Made by a program: the position numbers and the translations under genes
Notes under the pieces: generated by a model
The model's input: only the letters and a program-made list of their open reading frames with translations
Databases searched by the model: none
Told to the model about the DNA's origin: nothing
Shown: in pieces, positions 17,711-26,048 of the stretch
Numbering within the stretch: position 1 is the stretch's first letter
Layout of the letters: every line of letters begins with the position of its first letter
Assembly (NCBI RefSeq): GCF_025145845.1
Contig: NZ_CP102253.1
Span: 3,720,001 to 3,784,000 of the forward strand
Direction: 5' to 3'
From: Alistipes shahii WAL 8301
GTDB taxonomy: Bacteria; Bacteroidota; Bacteroidia; Bacteroidales; Rikenellaceae
DNA length: 64,000 bases

Positions 17711-19048
17711 CTACCGCACGGCGTCGTCTTTCACGCAGCGGACCGACAGGCCGTATCCGAGCGGAACCTCGCCGGTCACCGGATCGGTCGTGGTGCTGTA
17801 AACCAGGCAGCCGCTCCGCTCGGCCGTGGCCTCGCAGCTTATCAGATAACCTTTGTCGGCGTCTCCGTACCTGTTCGACGTGCCGTTCACGATCCAGTAT
17901 CCGGCGCACCTGAAAAATCCGGCCGCAGGCCCGGCGGCAAGGAGCGCTTCGAGTTCGGCCAATGCGGGAACGTGCCAGCCCTCGGGACAAATGCCCCGCA
18001 GCGGAGTCCCGGACCGGACCGTGGCGCCGCCCGTCACCGTCTTATAATCGTACAGCAGCCCTTTTTCCGCCACCGCGGAAAGCCCCTCCTCGGGATACCA
18101 TACGCCATCGCCGATCTCCGTACCCGCAGGCTGGTAGCGCAGGTTCTCGGCCATCCATACCTGTCCGCCGATCTTCGCCGTGCGGTAGGTATCGCCGCCG
18201 TATTCCAGTTCGGAAGCCTCCCCGCCGTCGCCCTCGTCAAGCGAACCGCCGTCTTCCCAGTCGCTGACCTCGCCGCTCAGCTTCAGCTCGATGTCGATGT
18301 TGGTGACGAGCACCGACATGTCGTACCTTCGGCCGCTTTCGAGCGTCGCCGAAGAGAGGGTCTTGCTGCGGCTCTTGCCGTCGCGCGTGGAGACCGTGAC
18401 GGTCAGCGCCCCCTGCTGCGGCACGAGAATCGCACGGTAGGAGGCGTCGGGCGTCACTTCGAAGGTTTCGATTTCAGCGGCCGCCGCGCCGGCTTTCGCC
18501 GAAGCCGTCGGCACGGAGAGATCCACCGAGGCCGTCGGGACGAATCCGCCCACGGCGACGCCCGAAACCGCAGCATCGGAATTGTTGGTAATGACGATGG
18601 TCAGCTGTGACATCAGGTGATAGAACAGCATCCCGACGGGCGCGCCCGTGGGCGTCACGTTCTTCGCCACGGCCCCCAGCAGGTCCGAGGAGGCGCAGCC
18701 CGCACTCTGATCCCGCGCCACGGAGAACTCGTCGGGAACGCCCGACGCCGAATAGGGGAAATAGGCCGTGAGCGTCGAGGTTTCGTTCAGGTCGTTGTAC
18801 CACAGCAGGCCGGAAGCCGTGAAGGCCGAGCCGTCGTAGGTCATCTGGTGGTTCCGGACGTAATCCGAGCCGTTCTTCGTGACGGTCAGACCGATACAGT
18901 CGCCCGTATCGAAATGAAGCCCCGTGACGCGGGTTTTGATCGACGGCGTGATCCGGATGCCGGGAACCGCATCCCGCTTATCGGCACAGCCGGGTGCAGC
19001 GGCGAGGCCCGCCGCCAGAAGCGCAAGAAGGAGTTGTCTTTTCATCAT
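17711..19048 (-). CDS. Lipoprotein with fimbrillin-like and FISUMP domains
   Basis: 445 residues. The signal ends at a lipobox-like AAAPGC (Cys about residue 21). Residues 40-260 resemble the Bacteroidetes fimbrillin-like fold (TRVTGLHFDTGDCIGLTV, NGSDYVRNHQMTYDGSAF, then LSGEVSDWEDGGS), and the last 160 residues are a FISUMP (Fibrobacter major paralogous) domain: YRTAKIGGQVWMAENLRY, GICPEGWHVPALAELEAL and the end GYGLSVRCVKD. Known members are surface-anchored or fimbria-associated in gut Bacteroidales. It has its own promoter box at 19077. A second FISUMP-like lipoprotein lies 1.4 kb upstream. Confidence 0.8.
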   Translation of the reverse strand: MMKRQLLLALLAAGLAAAPGCADKRDAVPGIRITPSIKTRVTGLHFDTGDCIGLTVTKNGSDYVRNHQMTYDGSAFTASGLLWYNDLNETSTLTAYFPYSASGVPDEFSVARDQSAGCASSDLLGAVAKNVTPTGAPVGMLFYHLMSQLTIVITNNSDAAVSGVAVGGFVPTASVDLSVPTASAKAGAAAAEIETFEVTPDASYRAILVPQQGALTVTVSTRDGKSRSKTLSSATLESGRRYDMSVLVTNIDIELKLSGEVSDWEDGGSLDEGDGGEASELEYGGDTYRTAKIGGQVWMAENLRYQPAGTEIGDGVWYPEEGLSAVAEKGLLYDYKTVTGGATVRSGTPLRGICPEGWHVPALAELEALLAAGPAAGFFRCAGYWIVNGTSNRYGDADKGYLISCEATAERSGCLVYSTTTDPVTGEVPLGYGLSVRCVKDDAVR

Positions 19049-19076
19049 TCAGGTTTATTTTTGCGACTTTTAAGCA

Positions 19077-19106
19077 CAAAAATAAACCTTTTTATGTTAT
19101 TCACAA
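19077..19106 (-). promoter_or_regulatory. Promoter of the FISUMP lipoprotein gene
   Basis: TATTTTTG on the minus strand (19077-19084) with TTG at 19104-19106, spacing 19 bases; the start codon is 29 bases downstream. Confidence 0.6.
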
Positions 19107-19115
19107 GACCTCCGG

Positions 19116-20318
19116 TCAGTTTTTGTAATACGATTCGTCGAGTCCGAGCGTGAAATTCCCGCGCCGGAACCAGGTGACGGCGGCCAGCGCGAACACCAGC
19201 GCGGCGTTGAAGAAGAACGGGAAACGGTCGCTGTGGGTGTGGAACAGATGGCGGAACATGTCCATGATGAAGGGGCAGATCATCACCGCAAGGTAGTTCA
19301 TCGCCATGACGAACGACAGCGCGAGCGTCGCCGAGCGGGGCGGAGCGATGGTCGCCGCCTTGTCGTAGATGACGGGCTGGATCACCCCGTAGCCGAAGCC
19401 CGTGAGCAACGCCCCGACGACGAGCATCGTCTTGTCACGGAAGATCCCCACGCACAGCAGCCCCGCGCAGACCAGCCCCAGCGACACGAGGTTGACGTTC
19501 TGCTTCAGCGCGCGGATGATCCGGTCGATAAACAGCCCGGGAAGCATGATCGCCAGGAAGAACAACGAGATCAGCACACCCGAAAACGAACTGCTGATCT
19601 TGTAGTCGTCGACCAGAAACGAGGCGTAGAAGGCGATGGCCAGCACGGCGTAAGTGGCGAAGAAGTAAAAGAGCATCAGTCCGACGAGCTTGCCCCGGTC
19701 GATCCGTTTGTGGCGCATCTGGATGCTCTGCTCCGGCTCGGGCGTGGAGCGGCTGCGCCGGAGGAAAAACGACAGCGCGAGCGAGATGCCCGGCAGGGTA
19801 TAGACCAGGAACGGAAGATGCCAGTTGACCTCGGCCAGGTAACCCGTCACGGCGGTCGCCACGACGAGCGTGAGGTTGTTGATCGCCGAACTGTACCCCA
19901 GCTGCCGGACGCGGCTGTCCCCCGTGAAATAGTCGACGATCAGGCCCGTCGAGAGGGGGATGACCATGCCGGCGCCGACACCGAGGATGCAGCTGATGAC
20001 GATGAGCCACGCCATGCTGCGGGCGAACAGGCAGGCCACGCCGCTCAAAAAGAAAATCGAAAGTCCTACGATCAGGATTTTGAGTTTGTCCCTCCCCTCG
20101 GAGAGTTTTCCGGAGAGCAGCACGAAGGGGATGATCAGCAGCGACGGCAGCGAGGTGAGCATCTGGATTTCGAGGTCCGTAACCTTGGGAAACACCTTGT
20201 TCAGATCGCCCAGAATAGGGGAGACGGCCAGTCCGGGCAGCGACGCAATGGCCGACACGGACCAGATTGCCAGCAGCACGACGAGCGTAACGGAGCCTTT
20301 TCCTGTCTTGATTTTCAT
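19116..20318 (-). CDS. Major facilitator superfamily transporter
   Basis: 400 residues with about twelve hydrophobic helices in two halves. The first half carries the loop motif LSGKLSEGRDKLKILIVG, a variant of the MFS motif between TM2 and TM3, and GVGAGMVIPLSTGLIVDYF; the second half has LPGLFIDRIIRAL. It most resembles drug or unknown-solute exporters of the DHA type in Bacteroidetes, but no substrate can be given. It is a single gene between two lipoprotein genes on the same strand. Confidence 0.85.
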   Translation of the reverse strand: MKIKTGKGSVTLVVLLAIWSVSAIASLPGLAVSPILGDLNKVFPKVTDLEIQMLTSLPSLLIIPFVLLSGKLSEGRDKLKILIVGLSIFFLSGVACLFARSMAWLIVISCILGVGAGMVIPLSTGLIVDYFTGDSRVRQLGYSSAINNLTLVVATAVTGYLAEVNWHLPFLVYTLPGISLALSFFLRRSRSTPEPEQSIQMRHKRIDRGKLVGLMLFYFFATYAVLAIAFYASFLVDDYKISSSFSGVLISLFFLAIMLPGLFIDRIIRALKQNVNLVSLGLVCAGLLCVGIFRDKTMLVVGALLTGFGYGVIQPVIYDKAATIAPPRSATLALSFVMAMNYLAVMICPFIMDMFRHLFHTHSDRFPFFFNAALVFALAAVTWFRRGNFTLGLDESYYKN

Positions 20319-20363
20319 AGCCGGGGATTTTAGTACCGCTATCCCCGCAACTGTTATACCAAA

Positions 20364-20394
20364 CGAAAACGGACCGGCATCAAGGCCGGTCCGT
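20364..20394 (-). terminator. Terminator of the second FISUMP lipoprotein gene
   Basis: A 10-bp perfect stem (ACGGACCGGC / GCCGGTCCGT) followed on the minus strand by TTTTC; it separates this gene from the MFS gene. Confidence 0.85.
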
Positions 20395-20417
20395 CGTTCG
20401 GTTTCTTCCGGATGTCC

Positions 20418-21860
20418 CTATTGCACCCTCACGCAACGCACCGACATGCCGTTGGCACGGGCATAGGGGACGTTGTTTTCGAGGCCTCCGCCGGTGGTCT
20501 TCTTCTCGAACCAGAAGTGGAAAGCCGGGGATTTCGTACCCGACAGCGTCCCTGCGGTCCAATAAAGACCCTCCCAAGGCTGCGCCTCCTCGGCCACGCT
20601 GCGCACGGTGACGGGGTTGTAAACGTTCAGAATCGTGCTGTTGTCGTAACGGCGGCGTCCTGCGCCGATAAACAGCGACGAGGTTCCCCGCTCCGGATCG
20701 GTCAGGCCCCAGCCGTATTTGTCGGCATCCGCCGCCGTGGGGGCTCCCACAAGTTTCAAACCGTCGAACACGGCCGACGGAGCCACCCGCCAGCCATAGG
20801 GGCAGGGGTCGTAGGCGCTCTTTTCCGAAGCGGACCACAAATCGTCGGAATGTGCGCTCCACAACCAGTCGTTCTCCGAACCGGAGACGCCCGTGATGAA
20901 GGTCAGCGGGTGCTGCACGGCGTAAGCCACCGTACCCGTCTCGGCGCTCGAAGCGGCCGTCCGCAGGTAGACGCGGCTGCCGCCGCCGTTGTACATGCTG
21001 GCCGATGCGCCGTTGGCGGCGTTGTACGAACTCGGGCCGATGAAGGGGTCCTTACGGCCCCACTGATAATAAAGTCCGTACGAGGCGAGGATGTTCTCCA
21101 CCGACGAGTTGTCGGCGGCCAGCGCCCCGAGGTTGCGGGTCATCATCGAATAGCCGTTGAAATCGACCGCACCGCCCTCGGCTTCGGGATCGTAGTCCGC
21201 AGCCCATACGTGCCAGCTCCAGATCAGCGTGCCGCCGGCGTCGTAGGCCCCGATCACGGCGTTGCCCTCCTTGATCTTGTCCCCGTCGTCGCTGTCGGCA
21301 GCCACGTAGAACGACGCCTTGCCGTCTTTCAACTCCAGGTATTGGATCAGATTCGACTGGCTCTGCCAGACGACATCGACCGAAGAGGTCGCCAGCCCGG
21401 TCAGGTCGCCCTTGTACATGGCGTCGATCAGGTAGTTGGTCTCCTTCTTGTTGATCAGATAACTGTTGGCCGGCTTGCCGCTCAAATCCTCGGAGTCGAC
21501 CACACCCACGAAAAGCGTCGCCGAAGCCGTCGATCCGCCGTGCACCTTGCCCGTCAGGGTCACCGAACCCGACTTTACGGCATCATTGTCGTCGTCGAAC
21601 TTCTCGGGAGAGATGACCGTAATGGTGCGGTTCGCCGCGTCGATAACGGGATCGCTCCAGCCCGTGGGTTTGCCCGTTATCGAGAAACTCTCGATGTTGG
21701 AGGCCGAAAAACCCACCGTCACTGCGTCGCCCGCATTGAGGAAAACGGCCGGAGAATCGAACGCGATCGTTCCCGATTCCTTGTCCTTGCTGCACGAAGC
21801 AAAAAAAACGACGGCCGCAACCGCGCAAACCAACCCTGCAAATCTTTTCATATAGTTCAT
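20418..21860 (-). CDS. Lipoprotein with Ig-like and FISUMP-like domain
   Basis: 480 residues, lipoprotein signal ending at FFASC (Cys about residue 23) followed by SKDKE. Residues 30-120 form a beta-rich Ig/BACON-like segment (FSASNIESFSITGKPTGWS). The rest is a FISUMP-like domain: NSYLINKKETNYLI, TLIWSWHVWAADYDP, YGLYYQWGRKDPFIG, DPCPYGWRVAPSAVFDGL and the closing MSVRCVRVQ, nearly the same ending as the other FISUMP lipoprotein nearby. The family is exported in gut Bacteroidales; function unknown. It has its own promoter and terminator. Confidence 0.8.
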   Translation of the reverse strand: MNYMKRFAGLVCAVAAVVFFASCSKDKESGTIAFDSPAVFLNAGDAVTVGFSASNIESFSITGKPTGWSDPVIDAANRTITVISPEKFDDDNDAVKSGSVTLTGKVHGGSTASATLFVGVVDSEDLSGKPANSYLINKKETNYLIDAMYKGDLTGLATSSVDVVWQSQSNLIQYLELKDGKASFYVAADSDDGDKIKEGNAVIGAYDAGGTLIWSWHVWAADYDPEAEGGAVDFNGYSMMTRNLGALAADNSSVENILASYGLYYQWGRKDPFIGPSSYNAANGASASMYNGGGSRVYLRTAASSAETGTVAYAVQHPLTFITGVSGSENDWLWSAHSDDLWSASEKSAYDPCPYGWRVAPSAVFDGLKLVGAPTAADADKYGWGLTDPERGTSSLFIGAGRRRYDNSTILNVYNPVTVRSVAEEAQPWEGLYWTAGTLSGTKSPAFHFWFEKKTTGGGLENNVPYARANGMSVRCVRVQ

Positions 21861-21891
21861 TCTTTTCTTATTTCAGTTTCAAAATCAACGG

Positions 21892-21899
21892 CAAAGATA
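21892..21899 (-). promoter_or_regulatory. Promoter -7 box of the Ig/FISUMP lipoprotein gene
   Basis: TATCTTTG on the minus strand, 32 bases before the start codon. Upstream on the plus side a small palindrome GTGCCG-TCA-CGGCAC (21964-21978) lies between the two divergent genes. Confidence 0.55.
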
Positions 21900-22083
21900 A
21901 TAAAAAGTCGGACGGGTGCAAAACCGAATTGCGCACGGTTCAACAAAACTTCCCCTCCCGAAAGTGCCGTCACGGCACCAAAGATACCAAAAAGCGGAAT
22001 AAATGCCACATGCCCGTCCGAATAATTGCATTTGGGAACAATTATTGCCGCCTATTCCCTAACGAATCAGAAACGCATATAGT

Positions 22084-22851
22084 ATGTCGAAATTGAAAAT
22101 CGAAACGGGAAGTTCTCCCGCCGAGGAGCGCTTCAGCATCACCGTGACCGAAAAAGGCCCCTTCCTGGTCTACGGACGCCCGCCGCTGGCCGAGCAGTTC
22201 ATCATGCCCAACGAGCAGAACGAAAGCTGGTATTTCCAGGAAGGGCGGCGCTTCTCGACCGAGGCGGAACCTACGGCGCTCTGCCGCTGCGGGGCCTCGA
22301 AACGCAAACCTTACTGCGACGGGAGCCACGAAACGGCGGCCTGGGACCCGAGGCTCACCGCACCCGACGAATCGCTGCTCGACAAGGCCGAGACCGTCGA
22401 GGGCGGGACCCTCACGATGACCGACAATCCGAAATACTGCGTCTTCGCGCGCTTCTGCCACCCCGGGGGCGACGCGTGGACGCTCACCGAGCGGTCCGCC
22501 GATCCCGAAGCACGCCAGCTGGCCATCCGCGAAGCGTCGATGTGCCCCGGCGGACGGCTGACGGCCTGGGACCGAAAAACGGGCAGCCCCTACGAATTCC
22601 GGTTCGCCCCGAGTCTCGGGCTGATCGAAGACGTCACCATCGGCAGCAGCGGCGGCCTGTGGATTCGCGGCGGCATTCCCCTGCGGCGCGAAGACGGCCA
22701 TACCTACGAAATCCGCAACCGCGTGGTCGCATGCCGCTGCGGCCAGTCGGCCAACAAACCCTACTGCGACGGCACGCACGCGGCGATCAAGTGGCGCGAC
22801 AACCTCGAAGGCGAACCGGTCGGCGAAACGCTGCCCGAGGAGGTCTACTGA
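22084..22851 (+). CDS. Double CDGSH iron-sulfur protein
   Basis: 255 residues. Two CDGSH-type [2Fe-2S] motifs are present: CRCGASKRKPYCDGSH (about residues 62-77) and CRCGQSANKPYCDGTH (about residues 219-234), each with the expected three Cys and one His. Between them is a Fer4_19-like segment (YCVFARFCHPGGDAW, SMCPGGRLTAWD). CDGSH proteins bind redox-active clusters coordinated by 3Cys-1His; bacterial ones are cytosolic and of unclear role. The gene is monocistronic, divergent from a lipoprotein gene, and closed by a perfect hairpin. Confidence 0.9.
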   Translation: MSKLKIETGSSPAEERFSITVTEKGPFLVYGRPPLAEQFIMPNEQNESWYFQEGRRFSTEAEPTALCRCGASKRKPYCDGSHETAAWDPRLTAPDESLLDKAETVEGGTLTMTDNPKYCVFARFCHPGGDAWTLTERSADPEARQLAIREASMCPGGRLTAWDRKTGSPYEFRFAPSLGLIEDVTIGSSGGLWIRGGIPLRREDGHTYEIRNRVVACRCGQSANKPYCDGTHAAIKWRDNLEGEPVGETLPEEVY

Positions 22852-22863
22852 CCCCGCGCCAAA

Positions 22864-22893
22864 CAAAAGCGAGCCTTCGAAGGCTCGCTTTTG
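22864..22893. terminator. Bidirectional terminator, perfect 30-base palindrome
   Basis: CAAAAGCGAGCCTTC / GAAGGCTCGCTTTTG; it separates two convergent genes and abuts the stop codon of the esterase gene. Confidence 0.9.
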
Positions 22894-24444
22894 TCATTCC
22901 ATAACACCGTTCCGGGCCGCGGCGCCGATCCAGCAATCGGCCATCAGTCGCTGACCGGCAGGCGTGGGGTGGATGCCGTCCCACACCCAATAGGTCGCAT
23001 CGCCGTTCGGCAGCCGCGTTTCCAGATCGGCGATAAGCCGGTGGAAGGGCACGAGCGTCGCACCGTAGTCGGCTGCGATTCGCTCCACGATCACACAGCA
23101 TTGTGCCAGTATCCGCTGCCGCAGGGGATAATATTCGCCCAATGCGCCTTCAACGATCTTCCCGCAGGGTGCGGCAAAGGGCGTGCACAGTACGATTTTC
23201 AACGCAGGATTTGCCTGCCGGGCCTGATCGAGCAGGCCGCGATAGGTCCTTTCCCAGTCGGCAAAATCGAAGTCGGGAACCGTTTTCGGATCGTCGGCGC
23301 GCAGCAGTCTGCCAAGGTGACGTTCCGCATCGTTCGTCCCGACAAACACCGACAGCACGTCGGGCCACAGGTCGATCACATCCTCCTGCCAGCGGGCGGC
23401 AAGGTCGCCCAACGCATGACCGCCCACGCCGCGGTTGAAGAACCGGTAGTCGCGGTCGGGGAAATAGCCCTGGTAATAGCTGGCGCATAAATACATATAC
23501 CCGCTGCCGAAAAGGTGGTTGCGATCCCACAGATTGCGCTGCGACGACGGTTTTCCGTTGGCCTTGCCCCAATTACCGTCGGTGATCGAGTCGCCGATAT
23601 ACACCACACGCCGCCCCGAGGCCGTCACGGCCGGCTGGGGCGCATTCCGGGCGAACCAGCGCTGAAAGAAAAGCATCTGGCAGGGGAGCGACGCGGACCA
23701 GTAGGCCGCGTTGTGCGCACCGGGACGCACCAGGAAATCGTGCCCCACGCCCTGCCGCATCAGCTGTTCGTGGAGGTTCAGATTCACCTGATAGAAGAAA
23801 TCCTGATAACCGCAGTCGAAGACGAGCGCCAGCTCGCCGTCCCGGAGCGAAGCGGCCTGACGGATCACCGTATGCGCGTTCCAGCGTTCCGGATTGTCTT
23901 TCAGTTCGCCCAACTGTTTCTTCATCTCCCACGAGTCGGGGAAAGGCCGGATGTCCACGCCTCCCGAGGTCGATCCTGCAGCCCCGAAACGGTCTTTGTG
24001 GCGCAGCGCTACCCACAGCGCGCCGTGACCGCCCATGCTCAAGCCCGTGACGGCGCGGCCCTCGCGCGAAGGAATCGTCAGGTAGCGGGCGTCGATCCAG
24101 TCGGGCAGTTCCTGCGCCACGAAGGTCTCGAACTGCGACGCCGGATCGAGGGGACTGTCCCAATACCAACTGTTCGCGCCGTCGGGGCAGACGACGATCA
24201 TCCCGCAGGCGTCGGCCAGCGGACGCAGGTCGGTGATGTTCTGCCACGTCGTGTACGAACCGCCGAAACCATGCAGCAGGTAGAGCACGGGCATGCGCCG
24301 CCCGACGCCGGCATCGGGAACCACGACCAGCGCCGGAATTTCGCGCTGCATCTTCGCGCTGAAAACCGCCACCGTGTCGATCTGCGCAGCGGAGGCTCCC
24401 GCCGCGGCAAAGGCGAAAAACAGAATCAAAAGGCACTTTCTCAT
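22894..24444 (-). CDS. Secreted esterase fused to an SGNH/GDSL hydrolase
   Basis: 516 residues with a Sec signal (MRKCLLILFFAFAAAGASA). The first half (to about residue 265) is an alpha/beta-hydrolase of the esterase D/feruloyl-esterase-like family: YLLHGFGGSYTTW, nucleophile in VTGLSMGGHGAL, catalytic His in RPGAHNAAYW. The second half is an SGNH hydrolase with block I VVYIGDSITDG, block III VFVGTNDAER and the Asp-x-x-His block WDGIHPTPAG. Both catalytic sites look intact. Such double esterases typically deacetylate or deferuloylate plant polysaccharides in the periplasm; no polysaccharide utilisation genes are adjacent. Confidence 0.88.
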   Translation of the reverse strand: MRKCLLILFFAFAAAGASAAQIDTVAVFSAKMQREIPALVVVPDAGVGRRMPVLYLLHGFGGSYTTWQNITDLRPLADACGMIVVCPDGANSWYWDSPLDPASQFETFVAQELPDWIDARYLTIPSREGRAVTGLSMGGHGALWVALRHKDRFGAAGSTSGGVDIRPFPDSWEMKKQLGELKDNPERWNAHTVIRQAASLRDGELALVFDCGYQDFFYQVNLNLHEQLMRQGVGHDFLVRPGAHNAAYWSASLPCQMLFFQRWFARNAPQPAVTASGRRVVYIGDSITDGNWGKANGKPSSQRNLWDRNHLFGSGYMYLCASYYQGYFPDRDYRFFNRGVGGHALGDLAARWQEDVIDLWPDVLSVFVGTNDAERHLGRLLRADDPKTVPDFDFADWERTYRGLLDQARQANPALKIVLCTPFAAPCGKIVEGALGEYYPLRQRILAQCCVIVERIAADYGATLVPFHRLIADLETRLPNGDATYWVWDGIHPTPAGQRLMADCWIGAAARNGVME

Positions 24445-24463
24445 AACTGTCTGAATCTTTCAC

Positions 24464-24490
24464 AAAAAAGGGCGCGCACGACGCGCACCC
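24464..24490 (-). terminator. Terminator of the nfeD-floA unit
   Basis: An 8-bp stem (GGGCGCGC / GCGCACCC with one wobble on the minus-strand RNA) followed by TTTTTTG, 23 bases past the floA stop. Confidence 0.8.
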
Positions 24491-24512
24491 CCTGATAACA
24501 AATCCGTCAAAA

Positions 24513-25484
24513 CTATTTCTTTTCGGGTTTGGCAATGGTCTCGCGCATCTGCGTGTCGGCCATGATGTTCTTCATCTTGTAGTAGTCCATGATGCCCAGG
24601 TTGCCGTTGCGGAACGCCTCGGCCATGGCCAGCGGCACTTCGGCCTCGGCGAGAATCACCTTGGCGCGGGCGTCCTGCGCCTTGGCCTTGTTCTCCTGTT
24701 CGAGCGCCACGGCCATCGCACGCCGCTCCTCGGCTTTCGCCTGGGCGATGTTCTTGTCGGCCTGCGCCTGGTCCATCTGCAACTGGGCGCCGATGTTCTT
24801 GCCCACGTCGATGTCGGCGATGTCGATCGAGAGGATTTCGAAGGCCGTTCCGGCGTCGAGGCCCTTTTCGAGCACCACGCGCGAAATGGAGTCGGGATTT
24901 TCGAGCACGATCTTATGCGACGCGGCCGAGCCGATCGACGAAACGATGCCCTCGCCGACACGCGCCAGCACGGTCTCCTCGCCGGCGCCGCCGACCAGCT
25001 GCTTGATGTTGGCGCGCACCGTGACGCGGGCCTTTGCGATCAGCTGGATGCCGTCCTTGGCCACGGCGGCCACGGGAGGCGTGTTGATCACCTTGGGGTT
25101 GACCGACATCTGCACGGCCTCGAACACGTCGCGGCCCGCCAGGTCGATGGCCGTCGCCATCTTGAAATCCAGCATGATGTTGGCCTTCTGGGCCGAAACC
25201 AGCGCGTGCACCACGTTCGTGACGTTGCCGCCCGCGAGGTAGTGGGCCTCCAGCTCGTTGGGATTGAGGCTCAGTCCGGCTTTCGTGCTCTCGATCATCG
25301 ACGAAACGATGGTCGAGGGCGGGACCTTGCGCCAACGCATCAGCACCAGTTGCAGCAGGCTGATACGCACGCCCGACACCAGGGCCGAGAACCACAGTCC
25401 CACCGGAATAAAATAGAAGAGGAGCCAGATCGCAAAAAGGCTCACGAAGACGATCAACACGATCATTCCACCCTGAAAATCCAT
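24513..25484 (-). CDS. floA: Flotillin-like protein FloA
   Basis: 323 residues, full length for bacterial FloA (YqfA), a scaffold of functional membrane microdomains. The N-terminus is a membrane hairpin (MIVLIVFVSLFAIWLLFYFIP). An SPFH/band-7 domain follows (IQLIAKARVTVRANIKQLVGG) and then an Ala/Glu-rich coiled coil (about residues 235-300, QAQADKNIAQAKAEERRAM). It follows the nfeD gene by 8 bases, the partner with which flotillins usually pair. Confidence 0.93.
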   Translation of the reverse strand: MDFQGGMIVLIVFVSLFAIWLLFYFIPVGLWFSALVSGVRISLLQLVLMRWRKVPPSTIVSSMIESTKAGLSLNPNELEAHYLAGGNVTNVVHALVSAQKANIMLDFKMATAIDLAGRDVFEAVQMSVNPKVINTPPVAAVAKDGIQLIAKARVTVRANIKQLVGGAGEETVLARVGEGIVSSIGSAASHKIVLENPDSISRVVLEKGLDAGTAFEILSIDIADIDVGKNIGAQLQMDQAQADKNIAQAKAEERRAMAVALEQENKAKAQDARAKVILAEAEVPLAMAEAFRNGNLGIMDYYKMKNIMADTQMRETIAKPEKK

Positions 25485-25492
25485 AATTTAGC

Positions 25493-25963
25493 TTATTTGA
25501 TTGTTTTTACGATAACGCTGAAATTCTCGAATCCCACGACCTCGACATCTCGCTGCTGGTCGACATAGGCCCCCTGCGACTTGGCTTCGTAGGTGCGGCC
25601 TCCGATCTCGACCTTGCCCATCGGGGAGAGGCGCGAGAGGGTCACGCCCCGGTCGCCGACCTGCAACTCCTCGGCCGGAATGACGGGCATCGACGACGAC
25701 CGGATCTCCTGCTTGAGCGAGAAACGCTGCCAGGTCTTGGCCCGCAGCGAGACGACGGTGGCGATGACCGACAATACGAGAATGACGAGGATGACGACAG
25801 TCCCCGTCACGGGACCGAAATCACGGAAGGCGAGGTACACCGAACTGCCGTAGCAGACCAGCGCCAGCACGGCCCCGATCGACACCCCGGGCAGCAGGAC
25901 CAATTCGGCCACCAGGAACAGCAGGCCGAAAAAAACGAGCAGTACAATATAGAACATCTCCAT
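25493..25963 (-). CDS. NfeD-family membrane protein
   Basis: 156 residues from the ATG at 25961-25963; a start seven codons earlier is possible. Two or three hydrophobic helices occupy residues 1-75 (FYIVLLVFFGLLFLVAELVLLPG, split by a glycine turn) and the C-terminal 60 residues are the OB-like NfeD domain (LQVGDRGVTLSRLSPMGKVEIGGRTYEAKSQG shortened here as LSPMGKVEIGG). NfeD proteins accompany flotillins and are thought to help assemble microdomains; the operon with floA fits. The -7-like box TATCTTTA upstream misses one base of the consensus. Confidence 0.88.
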   Translation of the reverse strand: MEMFYIVLLVFFGLLFLVAELVLLPGVSIGAVLALVCYGSSVYLAFRDFGPVTGTVVILVILVLSVIATVVSLRAKTWQRFSLKQEIRSSSMPVIPAEELQVGDRGVTLSRLSPMGKVEIGGRTYEAKSQGAYVDQQRDVEVVGFENFSVIVKTIK

Positions 25964-25994
25964 AAGGCTTGTGGAATATTGCAATAAAGATAGG

Positions 25995-26044
25995 TAAAAA
26001 ATTCAGAACCCGGACGAATTCTGCGATAAATTTCATCCGGGTTC
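25995..26044 (-). terminator. Terminator of the trkH-SPOR gene unit
   Basis: The outer stem GAACCCGGA / TCCGGGTTC (26006-26014 and 26036-26044) with an inner GAATT/AATTTC pairing is followed on the minus strand by TTTTTT a few bases later. Confidence 0.75.
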
Positions 26045-26048
26045 CGAT

